Of a stretch of DNA of 64,000 nt, positions 20,379-31,058 are shown one piece after another. Source of the DNA: Heliobacterium chlorum. Lineage in GTDB: Bacteria > Bacillota > Desulfitobacteriia > Heliobacteriales > Heliobacteriaceae. The stretch covers positions 27,975 to 91,974 of the forward strand of contig NZ_JACVHF010000014.1 in assembly GCF_014502795.1 (NCBI RefSeq), read 5' to 3'. The notes under the pieces were generated by a model that had not been told where the DNA came from, did no database searches, and saw only the letters and a list, made by a program, of their open reading frames with translations. Both the position numbers and the translations under genes were made by a program. Within the stretch, counting starts at the first letter, position 1. Each line of letters opens with the position of its first letter.

Positions 20379-20573
20379 ATTCTATCCGTTTGCATTCGAA
20401 AAAAACTGCTCATGGAGGTACAAGACAAAGGGATTCTGAAAATTACGTCGAATCATTATATCAAGTACTTTGTATTCTCAAAACACATGCCGAGCGGAAC
20501 TATTAACTGATTCTAACAGATGAATCATGGTTCCTTATTTTGATTAGTAAAAAGGTAATATTACGCTTGGTTT

Positions 20574-20617
20574 TGTGATTTTTATCACGTCATACAGAGC
20601 CCTTTGTTTCCTATACT
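20574..20617 (+). promoter_or_regulatory. CRP/FNR-type operator and promoter of nrfHA
   Basis: The palindrome TGTGA-N6-TCACG (20574-20589) is centred 30.5 bases before a TATACT -10 box (20612-20617). That puts the centre near -41.5/-42.5 from the predicted start, the class II activator position of CRP/FNR-family regulators. There is no good -35 box, consistent with activator dependence. The same arrangement occurs before hcp. Confidence 0.65.
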
Positions 20618-20698
20618 CATGTTAGAAAAGGGAAGGAGGATAGCAGAAAGTGGCTTGCCTCGACAGACATTCTATAGAAGAAGGGAGGGAAGTGATCA

Positions 20699-21163
20699 TT
20701 GGACCTATCAAAAAAAGTCAAAGTCGGCATTCTCTCCGTAGTTATTTTGCTGGCGGCGGCCGGGGCAGCAACAGCGACCATGCATGCGGTCACCCATGAT
20801 TCTTCCTTTTGCGCATCCTGTCATGTTATGCAAAACTATATGGCTTCCTGGGAACACTCCTCCCACCGTGAAGTGGCTGGGTGCAACGACTGCCATACGG
20901 ATCAGCGCAATTACCTGGCCAAGACTTATTCCAAAGCGACCGCAGGTGCCCGACATGCCTTTATGAACGTCATTCAGCCGCCCGAACATTTGAAGATGGT
21001 CGAATCGAGTAAGGAAGTGGTCCAGCGAAATTGTCTGAGATGTCATGACAGCCTTGTAGAAAAAACAAGATTGGCTGAACAAGAGGCAGAGTCAGATCGC
21101 AAGTTTTGTTTTGACTGCCACCGTTCCACACCTCACGGAAGAGAACGCCCTAGCCCGCCCTAG
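20699..21163 (+). CDS. nrfH: NrfH, membrane tetraheme cytochrome c of nitrite reductase
   Basis: A 154-residue NapC/NrfH-type protein. One N-terminal membrane anchor (about residues 8-29) is followed by four CxxCH haem sites at 38-42, 62-66, 112-116 and 137-141. The first site reads CASCHVM, where the Met two residues after the His fits the unusual Met ligand of NrfH haem 1. It takes electrons from menaquinol and passes them to NrfA. The start is TTG with GGGAGGG upstream. nrfA follows 55 bases later. Confidence 0.93.
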   Translation: MDLSKKVKVGILSVVILLAAAGAATATMHAVTHDSSFCASCHVMQNYMASWEHSSHREVAGCNDCHTDQRNYLAKTYSKATAGARHAFMNVIQPPEHLKMVESSKEVVQRNCLRCHDSLVEKTRLAEQEAESDRKFCFDCHRSTPHGRERPSPP

Positions 21164-21218
21164 TCTGTTCGTTACAGACCTTCAAGGTTGAATCTTACAG
21201 GATAGGAGAGAGACAAGG

Positions 21219-22637
21219 ATGGCCAAGAAAAAGTGGATACTCGCTGGATGGATGATCCTGCTGGTCGCCTTGATGGGGATGACCGTCGTCGGTTGCGGGA
21301 AACAACCGTCATCGACGTTAGGACCCATCAATACGGGATTGGCTCCAGACGAAGTAGATATCCAGAAGTTTGCTGTGCTTTTCCCCCATCAGTATGACTC
21401 ATTCATGAAAAATGCCGAGATGAGTACGGTAGGCACCAAATACGGCGGTAACCTAGAAAAAGACAGTCACCTTGAAAAGTATCCCTATTTGAAGACGCTC
21501 TTTGCCGGATATGCCTTTTCTTTGGAGTATAACGAGGATCGGGGCCACGTTTACACGATGCACGACTTGGCAACGATTAAACGAGTCACGAGCCTGCCGA
21601 ACGGTAAAAAGCAAGTCGGCTCCTGTATGACTTGTAAGAGTGCCGAAGTCCCCGGCATGATTCAGAAGATGGGCTTAGACTATTATTCAACCCCTGTAGA
21701 AGAACATCTAAAAAATATGAATCATGGTATGTCGTGCTCGAACTGCCATGATCCTCAGACGATGAAACTCCGTGTTGTTCAGCCGGCCTTCATCGATGCG
21801 ATGAAGCGCCGAGGTGAGGATGTAACGAAAGCGACACAGCAGCAACTTCGTACATATGTCTGTGCTCAGTGTCACGTGGAATACTATTTTAACCCTACCC
21901 GTCAGGGCGAAGTCACCTTCCCCTGGGATAAGGGCTTTACGCCCGATCAAATGGAGCAATACTACAACGAGATCGCGGCAACACAAAACAAGTTCACCCA
22001 AGACTGGAAGCACCCCCTTTCAGGAGCGCCCATGTTGAAAGCACAGCATCCGGAGTTTGAAACCTACCAAGGCTCCATTCACCAGATCAATGGCGTTTCC
22101 TGCGCAGATTGCCATATGCCCTATACGAAAGAAGGGAATCAGAAGATATCCAGCCACCAGTGGACGTCTCCCCTCAAACAGATGCAGCAATCTTGCACCG
22201 TTTGCCACCGGGAAGACGTGGACACGCTGCGCAACTACGTGATCAGCAAACAGGACTTAACCTTCGAGATGCTCAACAAGGCCGGTTCCGCGAACGAAGT
22301 TGCGGCCAAATCCATCGAGAAGGCAGTTCAAGCGGGAGCTACCGATGCGGACTTAACCGAAGCACGGAAACTCCATCGTTCTGCCCAGTGGCATTGGGAT
22401 ATCGTGGCGGCGGAAAACTCGATGGGCTTCCATAACACACCGCTCACCATGAATACTTTATCCAAGGCCATTGACTTGGCGAATCAGGCAACTATGGCGG
22501 CTGCCAAAGCCGGTAAGTTCAATGATATCCCTGCACCGACTCCCTATAGCGACTATATTAATGAACGGTTGAGTACACAAGGATGGCCCAAAGATAAAGG
22601 TGTAAAAATGCCACCATCCGATATGAGTTGGAAATAA
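21219..22637 (+). CDS. nrfA: NrfA, ammonia-forming pentahaem nitrite reductase
   Basis: A 472-residue exported protein. The lipobox VVGC26 suggests it is a lipoprotein held on the outer face of the membrane. The catalytic haem is the CMTCK site at 136-140 (lysine ligand), with CxxCH sites at 173-177, 215-219, 295-299 and 326-330. NrfA reduces nitrite to ammonium with six electrons and also reduces NO and hydroxylamine. GGAGAGAGACAAGG precedes the ATG. No accessory haem-lyase (nrfEFG) genes are adjacent. A terminator follows. Confidence 0.95.
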   Translation: MAKKKWILAGWMILLVALMGMTVVGCGKQPSSTLGPINTGLAPDEVDIQKFAVLFPHQYDSFMKNAEMSTVGTKYGGNLEKDSHLEKYPYLKTLFAGYAFSLEYNEDRGHVYTMHDLATIKRVTSLPNGKKQVGSCMTCKSAEVPGMIQKMGLDYYSTPVEEHLKNMNHGMSCSNCHDPQTMKLRVVQPAFIDAMKRRGEDVTKATQQQLRTYVCAQCHVEYYFNPTRQGEVTFPWDKGFTPDQMEQYYNEIAATQNKFTQDWKHPLSGAPMLKAQHPEFETYQGSIHQINGVSCADCHMPYTKEGNQKISSHQWTSPLKQMQQSCTVCHREDVDTLRNYVISKQDLTFEMLNKAGSANEVAAKSIEKAVQAGATDADLTEARKLHRSAQWHWDIVAAENSMGFHNTPLTMNTLSKAIDLANQATMAAAKAGKFNDIPAPTPYSDYINERLSTQGWPKDKGVKMPPSDMSWK

Positions 22638-22671
22638 CCCATTAAGAATACCGACCAATATCTGTTTCCTA

Positions 22672-22699
22672 GGGACAGCGTAATGCTGTCTCTTTTTTT
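22672..22699 (+). terminator. Terminator after nrfA
   Basis: GGGACAGC (22672-22679) pairs with GCTGTCTC (22685-22692), followed by seven T's. Confidence 0.88.
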
Positions 22700-22784
22700 A
22701 TCAACCGAACAGACGAATCGTCGGGGCAAAAATAAAAAAATGGCAAGGAATGATACCTTGCTATCTCTTGAGGATGCTATTTGC

Positions 22785-23429
22785 TTACCCATGGATCGTC
22801 TGGGCAACTGCCTGTGTAATCTTGGATGGATCGTGGGTATTTTTGGACGCCTCGACAATCACCCGATAAATCTCCATGGCAGAATCAGCAAATGCGTTCG
22901 GCACATTGTCTCTTCCACGACCATTATGGTCCGCCCATACTACTGTGGCAAAACCGTCAACACCGATCGGGTTCTTCGCCGCCCCTAGGATGATCTCTGC
23001 AATTTTACCAGCCTTTTTGGCGGTATGTGCAGCCATGTGGTAGCGGGCAGCAAATCGAGCAGACGCAACCCAATCCTGTGGGAGCCCGTATTTTTCCCCG
23101 AGAGCGGGAATCATTTTAGCCCCTTCGTTTTCGTGGCCGATATGGCGGGGCCACAAGGAAGGATCAGTGACCCCCTTGCCAATATCATGAAGCAATGCAG
23201 CACAGAGCACTCGAGGTTCGCGAGTACGCTCGGCCGCCTTTCCAAGCACCAATGCGCTATGAATCCCGGCACACCCTTCCGGGTGATATTGTTCTGGCTG
23301 TCTCACACCAAAAAGGCGGTTAAGTTCAGGAAAGACTTTGGCCAATTCCCCGGATTGGTGAGCGTCGATCAGAGCCGCTGCCGGAGCATCGCTCGAAAAG
23401 ATATGTTTTAAAAAGTCAACGGTATTCAT
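22785..23429 (-). CDS. HD-domain protein resembling the C-terminal domain of CCA-adding enzymes
   Basis: A 214-residue protein. HHPEG-like YHPEGCAGIHSALVL, then ALLHDIGKGVT (HD pair), HENEGAKM and a later HMAAH set form a metal-dependent phosphohydrolase centre. The layout FPELNRLFGVRQPEQYHPEG resembles the HD domain attached to E. coli-type tRNA nucleotidyltransferases, but the transferase domain is absent. ATG 23429 has AAAGGA upstream. The substrate may be a nucleotide or 2',3'-cyclic phosphate; this is inference. Confidence 0.78.
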   Translation of the reverse strand: MNTVDFLKHIFSSDAPAAALIDAHQSGELAKVFPELNRLFGVRQPEQYHPEGCAGIHSALVLGKAAERTREPRVLCAALLHDIGKGVTDPSLWPRHIGHENEGAKMIPALGEKYGLPQDWVASARFAARYHMAAHTAKKAGKIAEIILGAAKNPIGVDGFATVVWADHNGRGRDNVPNAFADSAMEIYRVIVEASKNTHDPSKITQAVAQTIHG

Positions 23430-23450
23430 TTTAGATATCCTTTCTCTCAA

Positions 23451-23800
23451 GATGAGATGACACCAATTTATATTTACTGCGGAATAGGAAAAGTTTTTTG
23501 CCCTTTTTTGATTGAGTCTGTTATAGCTTTCCCAGTTATTAAGTCCCTCATTTCACTATTATACGGGATGTACGAACTCTTTTCGTATTGGATGTTATTT
23601 TTAGATCAATAATTTAAGGAGATGGGCGGCCCACCGCTAAGGGGCTTGGAAAAATATATTTGAGCACTAAGGTCACCGAATAATATTGGAACGAAAACAG
23701 AATGTTAGATATAGGTGAAGCTAAGTGCTTTAGCCCTGTTAGGGTTTCGCTTTTTCGGCAAGACTAGTTAACAGTTTCGCATAATTGGGGGAGTTCAATC
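23451..23800. other. 350-base intergenic region with a small three-stem element
   Basis: AT-rich region between divergent genes. Near its right end, bases 23715-23750 can form a compact three-way junction (GTGAA/TTCGC closing GCTAA-GTGCT-TTAGC and CCT-GTT-AGG), followed by five T's, 50 bases before the next start. Nothing else recognisable. Confidence 0.4.
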
Positions 23801-24538
23801 ATGAAAAGTCCCGATAGAGAAGAGAGAGTCCGTACATATATCGCTCAGCTTTCTTCGGAATATGGCTTTGCATGGTCAGAGGAAGAACTGAAGGACCGTA
23901 GCCAGCGGATTATATCGGTGCTTGAAAATGAAAAAGAGCGAATTCGGGAAGAATTACTATCGGAAAAGCCGACACTGGGAGATAAAGAGGATGAGTTGGA
24001 AGCAGCCTTAGAAGAGATGGTCCAGGCCAAGGAGCAGGAGGGCATCCGATTCTATTTGGAAGGAGTGTTGTTCCGGCAGATGTTAGAGTCCCATAGAAAA
24101 AATTCCCCGGACACCACGATTCAGAAGACGATGGAGTATGTCTTTGACTCGCGGGGGAATGTTCGGATTTGTGAGGACCGTGTGCGTGTCGGGATGATTC
24201 GGCACTTGTTGAAGCTGAAGATGGCTTCTACGGGAGTGTTTTTGAACGTTAGCCAAATCGAAGACTCGGCAAACATACTCGCTAACGAAGAGCAATTACA
24301 CATTAAGAACATCGTAGAGAAGGTCGTTACAGAGTTGCCATCAGCCCACTTTCGGTACAGTGATTTACTCGAACATATCGAAGACCAAATGTCATTTTTA
24401 CGGGAAAAGAATATCGATGAGTATTTAGCGGGAGTTCGGGAGCGCAGGCAACAAGAAGGTAGGACCTATCATTCCCCACACCCAGCATTACCGCAGCAAT
24501 TGCAGGGGAACGTATACATGTTTCCAATGCAAAAATAA
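23801..24538 (+). CDS. Unrecognised soluble helical protein
   Basis: A 245-residue protein without signal peptide or membrane helix. The first 100 residues are strongly charged and helical (EEELKDRSQRIISVLENEKERIREELL...), probably a coiled coil. The middle carries FDSRGNVRICEDRVRVGMIRHLL; the end (PHPALPQQLQGNVYMF) is Pro/Gln-rich. I recognise no family. TTGGGGGAG precedes the ATG. The upstream leader contains a small three-stem element. The gene stands alone before the large hybrid kinase. Confidence 0.7.
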   Translation: MKSPDREERVRTYIAQLSSEYGFAWSEEELKDRSQRIISVLENEKERIREELLSEKPTLGDKEDELEAALEEMVQAKEQEGIRFYLEGVLFRQMLESHRKNSPDTTIQKTMEYVFDSRGNVRICEDRVRVGMIRHLLKLKMASTGVFLNVSQIEDSANILANEEQLHIKNIVEKVVTELPSAHFRYSDLLEHIEDQMSFLREKNIDEYLAGVRERRQQEGRTYHSPHPALPQQLQGNVYMFPMQK

Positions 24539-24799
24539 TCGCGTAAAACATTAATCAATAAAAGATCAAAGCGAAGAGGGATGACTGCATTAGATATTGC
24601 GGCGTCCCTCTTTTTTATTGCGATTCACTAAGAAGAATAAAATATAAAATGCGGATATAAGTGTAGCAGGATTTAGACCGGAGCAGCGGAATAAGGATAG
24701 TAACGAAAACTATCTATAAAAAAGAATATCTTGGCACTCATCCATTATTTCCCTTACCTATTGTCCCGAAAAAAAGCAGCCCTACGAGGGGGAGCGGGC

Positions 24800-27700
24800 A
24801 TGAGTATAGTATCCAAAACAAAAACCTTAAGGCAGCTTACTTTTCCCGAACTAATGCTGCTCTTTGCGTTGACGATCCTAGGGCTTCTCGGAAACTATTT
24901 TAGTTTAAACCTCTTTTTCGGTGTGGACTTTCTCTTTGGCAGCATCGCCACGATGGTTGTGCTGAGGTTATATGGCTTGGAATACGGGTTGGCTGCCTCA
25001 GCTATCGCAGCCAGCTACACCCTTTGGCTTTGGAACCACCCCTACGCGGCGATCATTATCCTGTTGGAAACATTGCTCGTAGGTATTTCCATTCGACGTC
25101 GGAACCACAGCCTCATCGAGGTTACCACCGTTTATTGGCTGGTTATAGGCATGCCCTTGGTCTGGATTTTCTACCACGGGATCATGGATGTAGACCCCAT
25201 ATCGACCCTGTTGATTATGTTAAAACAAGGAACTAACGGCATATTCAACGTGGTAATTGCCAGCTTGCTGATCATGTACTTTCCCTTTCACCGGTTAGGT
25301 TTGCCGGTAACAACCTATAGACAAATCCCCTTAGCGCAGTCCTGGGCGATTTCACTGACCGCCTTCGTCCTTATTCCCTCAATATTAATGATGACCATAT
25401 ACAGCCGGGACGAATTCAACAAAATCGAAGATGAAATCGAAAACCAGTTAACCAATGTGACCAATAATACGACCAAAAGGCTGGACATACGCTATCAGGA
25501 AGCCCTTCATTCGCTATCGGAAATCGCTCGTATCGGTGCCGAGACAGATATGAAACCGGTACGCAAAGTCCGCGATGCTTTAGAATTAATGCAAACGCTG
25601 CGAATGGATGTTATATCTGTTTATCTGTTTGATTTGAACAACAGGAAAATAGATGCCTGGGAATCACCGCAAGAATCGGTGCCCCACCGAGTGGAACAAG
25701 CGCCGGTAGGAGTTTCGCGGTACCCGGTGAATACAACGGAAGAATATGTCAGCGATGTAATGATTCCCGGTGTTGATATGGCTGTCCCTGTGATAAAAGA
25801 AAACCATACCATTGGGACGGCTGTTGGGCGGATCAATCTAGACTTTTTAAAACAAAACCTGTTTACCTCCCTCACAGGTTCGTATGACCATGTTCAGATT
25901 ACCTTATTAGACCCGCAAAAACGGGTATTGGCGAGTACCCGAAAAGACCTTTCCTTCTTACAGATTTATCAGTACGACCAAGAAGGGATCGCAGAGCCCT
26001 GGAAAGAGGGCATGTGGCGAAGGGCTCCAAAAGATCAAAATGTCCCACCTGTGAGCATTTGGCGGGACTCGGTCTATCTCCGAGATAGCACCGTTAGCCC
26101 ACAGTTACCGTGGAAGATCGTTGTGGAAATCTCGGTGGCTCCGTTTCAAGAACGTTTGATGAAAAGCTATATTCGTAACTTCATCACCATGCTGATCTTC
26201 ACCTTTGGGGCCTTAGCCATCGGAACATGGTATAGCCGGAAAATGACCCATCCCGTGGTGCAATTGGCCGGGGTCACCCGGGGTCTTCCCGATAAAATAA
26301 TGTTCCAACAATCGACGGAGTGGCCGAACAGCCAAATTGAAGAATTAAACGAATTGATCTCCAATTATCAAGGCATGGCCCAAGCGCTACAGGAGAAGTT
26401 TCTGGAAATCAAAAGGGTCAACGAAACCTTGGAAGAGAAGGTCGAAGAGCGGACCAGTGAATTGGCGGAAGCGAACCGAGTGTTTCGGCAGGAGAAAGAT
26501 TTTATTACCACTGTGTTGGATACTTCCGGAGCGCTTGTCCTCGTGACAGAACGACAGGGTCGGATCGTCCGGTTTAGCCGGGCCTGTGAGGAGGTATCGG
26601 GATATACCTTTGCAGAGGTTCAAGGGCGACCATTCTGGGACTTTTTGTTACAGTCTGAAACAGCGTCCCTGCTGAAAGAGGCCTTTGCCGATCCGAATTC
26701 AGAGCGATTCCTCCGCAAAAATCAGAATCAGTGGATCACGAAAGACGGTAGATTGCGGATGATCGCCTGGTCGAATGCGCCGCTCTACGATAGCCTGGGC
26801 CAAGTGAGGTATATAGTTTCCACTGGTATCGACGTGACCGAACAGAACGAAGCAGAAGAACAACGGTTACGTCTAGCGGATGAGTTTAAAAAGACGATAC
26901 AGATGCTGCCGAACATCGTTTTCAAAGCGGTCCGACAACAAGACGGCCATTTTTATCTCACCTTTAACGAGGGAGCCATGGCCGAAAAATTTGGACTGAC
27001 GACTGAAGTGGTGAAAGGAAAGCCTGTCGAGGAGGTTCACCCGCCCGAATTTTCTCATGTGGCTCTGCCGTCTTTAGAGCGAGTCTATCAAGGGGAAATT
27101 ACCGAGTTCATCACCACCCTTGGTAGGCAGGTTTTCTACAACTATGCAAAGCCTTTTTATGAAGAGGAACGTCCTGAACCGGTCGGTGTCGTTGGATTTG
27201 TGTCAGATATTACGGAACTCAAAAAGACCGAAGCGGAATTGGTCAAGCAAAAGGGTCTCCTAAACATGCTGCATAATGCGGCCTCCCGTTTTGTCGAATC
27301 GGTTCAGCCGAAGCAAATTTTTGAATATATGCTCTCTGAATTGTTGCAACTCACCGGCAGCCGGATGGGCTATCTCGCCGAATTGGTCATGGATGAGCAA
27401 GGGAATCATCTGCTGCAAAACCACGCCATCTTCAATATGACCGATGATAGAGAGAAGTCGCGTTCATATGATATAAATGATGTCCGGGCGTTGGAGGTTC
27501 GGAAGTTAGACAGCTTGTTCGGAAGGGTTATCGAGCGCAGAAGCCCCTTGCTGATCAATCGGAAGGATGAATCCGTCCATGTTCCGATGCCTGTCGGACA
27601 CCCTGCCATCGAAACATTGGTAAGCATCCCCGTATATTATGGAGATGAAGTGGTCGGTTGTTATGGCGTGGCCAATTGCCCCGATGGTTATGATGATGCC

Positions 27701-29479
27701 GTTGTAGAGTTTTTACAACCCTTTACATCTACTTGTGGCATTATGATCAACGCCTTGCGTTCCAATCGGGAGCGGGCCGAGGTTCAGAAAGAACTCATTC
27801 GGGCGAAACAGGCCGCAGAAAAAGCCAATCAAGCGAAAAGTGACTTTTTAGCGGTGATGAGTCATGAAATCCGTACTCCGATGAACGGAATCATCGGAAT
27901 GACAGAATTACTGCTCGAATCTCCATTAGACGAAGAGCAACGAGAATACGCCCAAATCGTTCACGAGTCGGCCGAACTCCTGTTGACCGTCATCAACGAT
28001 ATCCTCGACTTTTCGAAAATTGAAGCCGAAAAGATGGAGTTGGAATCAGTCCCCCTTCAAATTCAGTCCATTGTCACCGGGGTGGCAAAATTACTGCAAA
28101 GTAAAGCCCAGGAAAAAAGGATTCAATTGACAGCTTCTGTAGACGAGCAAATCGGCAGACCGCTGCTGGGAGACCCCTTGCGACTGAAGCAAATCTTACT
28201 TAATCTCGTCAGCAATGCTGTTAAATTCACTGAACAGGGAGAAGTGACCGTTTCAGCGAGAACACTGTCCCAGGCAAATAACGCTGTCAAGATTCGCTTC
28301 GAAATCAAAGATACGGGAATCGGAATTGCCAAGGAACTGCAAGAGCGCCTTTTTGAACCTTTCACCCAGGTCGATGGTTCCACCTCTCGCAAGTACGGCG
28401 GAACGGGATTGGGACTGGTGATTTCTAAACGGCTCGTCCGGATGATGGGTGGAGACATGGGCTTTCAGAGCGAATTGGGGCAAGGAACGCGATTCTGGTT
28501 CGACATCGCCTTCCCCTACGCCGAAGAAGCAGCGGAGCCCTTTGCCTTTACTACTGATGGAGTGGTTATGGCGGAGAGTCGCTCCCCTATAGATGAAGAA
28601 GGAACTTCATCACGACCACGAATGCAGGTAGATCTGCCGATACTCCTCGTCGAAGATAACCCGGTCAACCGGAAGCTGGCGACAATTCAACTAACGAAGC
28701 TCGGGCTGAATGTTTATCCCGTCAACACCGGGCTGGAAGCGATCGAGGCGGTGTCGCGGAACGATTTTGCCCTCATCTTGATGGACTGCCAGATGCCGGG
28801 TATGGACGGGTTTATGACCACAGAAATGATCCGGGAAGAAGAAAAAGGTTCCGGCAAACACATCCCCATTATCGCCATGACGGCGATGGTGATGCAGGGA
28901 GACCGCGAGAAATGTTTGCGTGCAGGGATGGACGACTATATCAGTAAACCGGTAGAAGCGAAAGAGTTGGCGAAGATCTTGGAGCGGTGGTTGAGACGAG
29001 GTATGAAGCAGGGGGCATCGAAAAATGATCAAGAGCCGAGGACAGAGGCGATGAAATCACCGGAAGAACGGGCAGCGACCAGATTGGACCAAAGGGAAAC
29101 GAAGATAGTATTGAACGTTCTCGATGGGGAGGTTTTAGCGAGCCTTCGAGAACTTGCCAGTGAGAGTGAACCGGACTTCTTGAAAAATATCCTCGAATTG
29201 TTCAGGGAAGAGTCATCCCTTCTGGCGAAACAATTGAGCGATGGACTCGCTCAGACACGTTTTAACGAGATCTCAGCGGCGGCCCACGCATTAAAGTCGA
29301 GCAGTGCAAATATTGGAGCCTTAGGATTATCACAACTAAGTGCTCAGTTAGAAAATGCGGCTAAAGCGGCAGAGGTGACTCTGGCGAAGGAGTGCTATCT
29401 AAAATGGCAGTCCGAGTATCAACAAGTACTTCACGAATTGGATATGGTACAGCAAAAGGAGGAACCGGAGAAAATTTAA
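24800..29479 (+). CDS. Hybrid sensor histidine kinase with PAS, GAF, receiver and Hpt domains
   Basis: A 1559-residue membrane kinase. About seven membrane helices (residues 15-210) precede an extracellular Cache-like sensor (about 225-480) and another helix. Two PAS-like domains (about 565-830), a GAF domain (about 845-1000), HisKA with H1022 ([10 protein letters not shown]), HATPase ([22 protein letters not shown]), a receiver with D1329 ([13 protein letters not shown]) and a C-terminal Hpt with H1496 ([12 protein letters not shown]) follow. It is a complete phosphorelay in one chain; the final response regulator is not adjacent. ATG 24800 has GAGGGGGAG upstream; the longer TTG frame from 24731 is less likely. 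Confidence 0.92.
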   Translation: MSIVSKTKTLRQLTFPELMLLFALTILGLLGNYFSLNLFFGVDFLFGSIATMVVLRLYGLEYGLAASAIAASYTLWLWNHPYAAIIILLETLLVGISIRRRNHSLIEVTTVYWLVIGMPLVWIFYHGIMDVDPISTLLIMLKQGTNGIFNVVIASLLIMYFPFHRLGLPVTTYRQIPLAQSWAISLTAFVLIPSILMMTIYSRDEFNKIEDEIENQLTNVTNNTTKRLDIRYQEALHSLSEIARIGAETDMKPVRKVRDALELMQTLRMDVISVYLFDLNNRKIDAWESPQESVPHRVEQAPVGVSRYPVNTTEEYVSDVMIPGVDMAVPVIKENHTIGTAVGRINLDFLKQNLFTSLTGSYDHVQITLLDPQKRVLASTRKDLSFLQIYQYDQEGIAEPWKEGMWRRAPKDQNVPPVSIWRDSVYLRDSTVSPQLPWKIVVEISVAPFQERLMKSYIRNFITMLIFTFGALAIGTWYSRKMTHPVVQLAGVTRGLPDKIMFQQSTEWPNSQIEELNELISNYQGMAQALQEKFLEIKRVNETLEEKVEERTSELAEANRVFRQEKDFITTVLDTSGALVLVTERQGRIVRFSRACEEVSGYTFAEVQGRPFWDFLLQSETASLLKEAFADPNSERFLRKNQNQWITKDGRLRMIAWSNAPLYDSLGQVRYIVSTGIDVTEQNEAEEQRLRLADEFKKTIQMLPNIVFKAVRQQDGHFYLTFNEGAMAEKFGLTTEVVKGKPVEEVHPPEFSHVALPSLERVYQGEITEFITTLGRQVFYNYAKPFYEEERPEPVGVVGFVSDITELKKTEAELVKQKGLLNMLHNAASRFVESVQPKQIFEYMLSELLQLTGSRMGYLAELVMDEQGNHLLQNHAIFNMTDDREKSRSYDINDVRALEVRKLDSLFGRVIERRSPLLINRKDESVHVPMPVGHPAIETLVSIPVYYGDEVVGCYGVANCPDGYDDAVVEFLQPFTSTCGIMINALRSNRERAEVQKELIRAKQAAEKANQAKSDFLAVMSHEIRTPMNGIIGMTELLLESPLDEEQREYAQIVHESAELLLTVINDILDFSKIEAEKMELESVPLQIQSIVTGVAKLLQSKAQEKRIQLTASVDEQIGRPLLGDPLRLKQILLNLVSNAVKFTEQGEVTVSARTLSQANNAVKIRFEIKDTGIGIAKELQERLFEPFTQVDGSTSRKYGGTGLGLVISKRLVRMMGGDMGFQSELGQGTRFWFDIAFPYAEEAAEPFAFTTDGVVMAESRSPIDEEGTSSRPRMQVDLPILLVEDNPVNRKLATIQLTKLGLNVYPVNTGLEAIEAVSRNDFALILMDCQMPGMDGFMTTEMIREEEKGSGKHIPIIAMTAMVMQGDREKCLRAGMDDYISKPVEAKELAKILERWLRRGMKQGASKNDQEPRTEAMKSPEERAATRLDQRETKIVLNVLDGEVLASLRELASESEPDFLKNILELFREESSLLAKQLSDGLAQTRFNEISAAAHALKSSSANIGALGLSQLSAQLENAAKAAEVTLAKECYLKWQSEYQQVLHELDMVQQKEEPEKI

Positions 29480-29497
29480 CCCCCCTTGCCAGGATAG

Positions 29498-29521
29498 GGC
29501 CGTCAATGGACGGCCTTTTTT
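29498..29521 (+). terminator. Terminator after the hybrid kinase
   Basis: GGCCGTC (29498-29504) pairs with GACGGCC (29509-29515) over AATG, then six T's. Confidence 0.88.
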
Positions 29522-29561
29522 GTCGACCCGATTTCCGAAAAATTGTAACAAAACTCAAAAA

Positions 29562-29570
29562 ATTGTCGAA
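29562..29570 (+). promoter_or_regulatory. Candidate Spo0A box (ATTGTCGAA)
   Basis: 8 of 9 matches to TTTGTCGAA, 62 bases before the start of the membrane protein that heads the Spo0B-type kinase operon. Confidence 0.4.
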
Positions 29571-29632
29571 AAGACGGTTGTTTGAAGGTAAAATAACCAT
29601 TATGCTAAGAGTAGAAAAAGGAAGTGAAAAAG

Positions 29633-30097
29633 ATGGATTCCATTATCCGCGAATATATCCTTTATTACCTGGGCTATCTCATTTTTGATGCTGCGGTCAT
29701 GTTTGTTACCGGACTGACCGTGTTGAGCGAACCGATCAATTTCGGCAGACTTCCGATATACGCTCTACTGACGGGGCTGGTTGTTGCGTTATCCCGATGG
29801 TATTTGGACCCGTTCGGCTTTGGCCTTCATATTTTCGCGACCGCTGCAGGCTCTACAGTCATTGCCAATCGAGTATTTCCCATGAGTATTCGCACCGCTT
29901 TCCTATCTACCCTGTTGGGTTTGTCTGTTCTTTCGGCAACAGAGTATTTGTGTTATCCCTTCTTCATACGCTTTTGGCAGGACCCGAATTATGTGGAAAA
30001 CATATATACCGATATCGTCTCCGGATGGGCCATCATTCTCTTACTGATTCTGTTTAATATTGGAGTGCATTATGCAAGAAAAAATCAAGGAAATTGA
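29633..30097 (+). CDS. Small polytopic membrane protein paired with a sensor kinase
   Basis: A 154-residue protein with about five membrane helices (MDSIIREYILYYLGYLIFDA...). ATG 29633 has AAGGAAG upstream. It overlaps the kinase gene by 26 bases, so the two are translationally coupled. I do not recognise the family; coupling suggests it acts as sensor or membrane partner of the kinase. Segments such as ALLTGLVVALSRWYLDPFGFG show no transport or catalytic motif. Confidence 0.72.
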   Translation: MDSIIREYILYYLGYLIFDAAVMFVTGLTVLSEPINFGRLPIYALLTGLVVALSRWYLDPFGFGLHIFATAAGSTVIANRVFPMSIRTAFLSTLLGLSVLSATEYLCYPFFIRFWQDPNYVENIYTDIVSGWAIILLLILFNIGVHYARKNQGN

Positions 30098-30971
30098 ACA
30101 TTCTAAAGATGAAATAAAAAAATTAATGCAAAATACCATTGGAGCCATCGCAGTCATGCTGTTTATGGTCATTTTTATCTTTGGATTTGATAAAGATTCA
30201 GGCATCATTCTAAATGAGGGTCTGTCACGATTACATTTATCTAAATATGGGGCCTACATTATTTTAATTTTGCTGTTATTTGTGCTTTATTTTTTAGATA
30301 AGATCAAAAAAATCCAGGAAGTCCTGATGGAGGCGATCGAAACCTCCCGGCAATTGGAAAGTGCCCACAAAATCGTAGAGATGTACCGGATCAACCAGCA
30401 TGAATTTCTCAACCAACTCCAAGTGATTTCCGGCTTCATTCAACTGAAAAAACCGGAAATGGCCCTCGATTATATTAAGGGATATAATATTCGCTTTCGG
30501 AACAACCTGAACGTATCCCATTTGGCACGTATGGATGTGGCGGCTATCTTAATCACCAAAATGACCAGCGAATTAGGCGAAACAATCGACTTTAAAATCA
30601 GCATTCATGATGATTTAAAGCATTTGGCCTTTACCCCGTCAGAGACGGTTACCGTTCTAGGGAATCTGTTGCAAAACGCCATGGAGGAGGTACATAAGTT
30701 TTCCGAGACAGAGCGCAAAATTGAGATCGATTTTTTTGCAAAGGAAAAAGGCTCCGGTTTCACGGTCAGTAATAGGGGAAAAATCCCCGAGGAAATCCTG
30801 GCGAAAATTTTTGAACAGGGTTTTACCACAAAAGACGGAAAGAATTCTGGAGTGGGCCTGTTTTTGGTTTCAAAAACAGTGCAGAAACGCAAAGGTTCAC
30901 TTCGAGTCTGGAATGGGGACGATCAGGTACACTTTCAAGTCTGGATCCCGGATCCGCCGGGTGAGTCGTAA
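30072..30971 (+). CDS. Spo0B-type sensor histidine kinase
   Basis: A 299-residue protein. Two membrane helices (about residues 22-40 and 54-74) lead into a Spo0B/CitA-type dimerisation helix with phospho-acceptor H110 in YRINQHEFLNQLQVISGFI. The ATPase domain has N-box NLLQNAMEE, G2-like SGVGLFLVSK and a weak G1. No receiver gene follows, so the partner lies elsewhere. GGAG lies six bases before ATG 30072. The domain type resembles DcuS/CitA kinases and sporulation Spo0B; a candidate Spo0A box upstream hints at sporulation control, which is inference. Confidence 0.85.
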   Translation: MQEKIKEIEHSKDEIKKLMQNTIGAIAVMLFMVIFIFGFDKDSGIILNEGLSRLHLSKYGAYIILILLLFVLYFLDKIKKIQEVLMEAIETSRQLESAHKIVEMYRINQHEFLNQLQVISGFIQLKKPEMALDYIKGYNIRFRNNLNVSHLARMDVAAILITKMTSELGETIDFKISIHDDLKHLAFTPSETVTVLGNLLQNAMEEVHKFSETERKIEIDFFAKEKGSGFTVSNRGKIPEEILAKIFEQGFTTKDGKNSGVGLFLVSKTVQKRKGSLRVWNGDDQVHFQVWIPDPPGES

Positions 30972-31058
30972 GCCCAACAACCTAACATTTCCACAAACCT
31001 TCTTCGGCAGAGTTCATAGGTTAGAGTGAACAAATTCTGCGACGGGGAAGGTGTTTTT

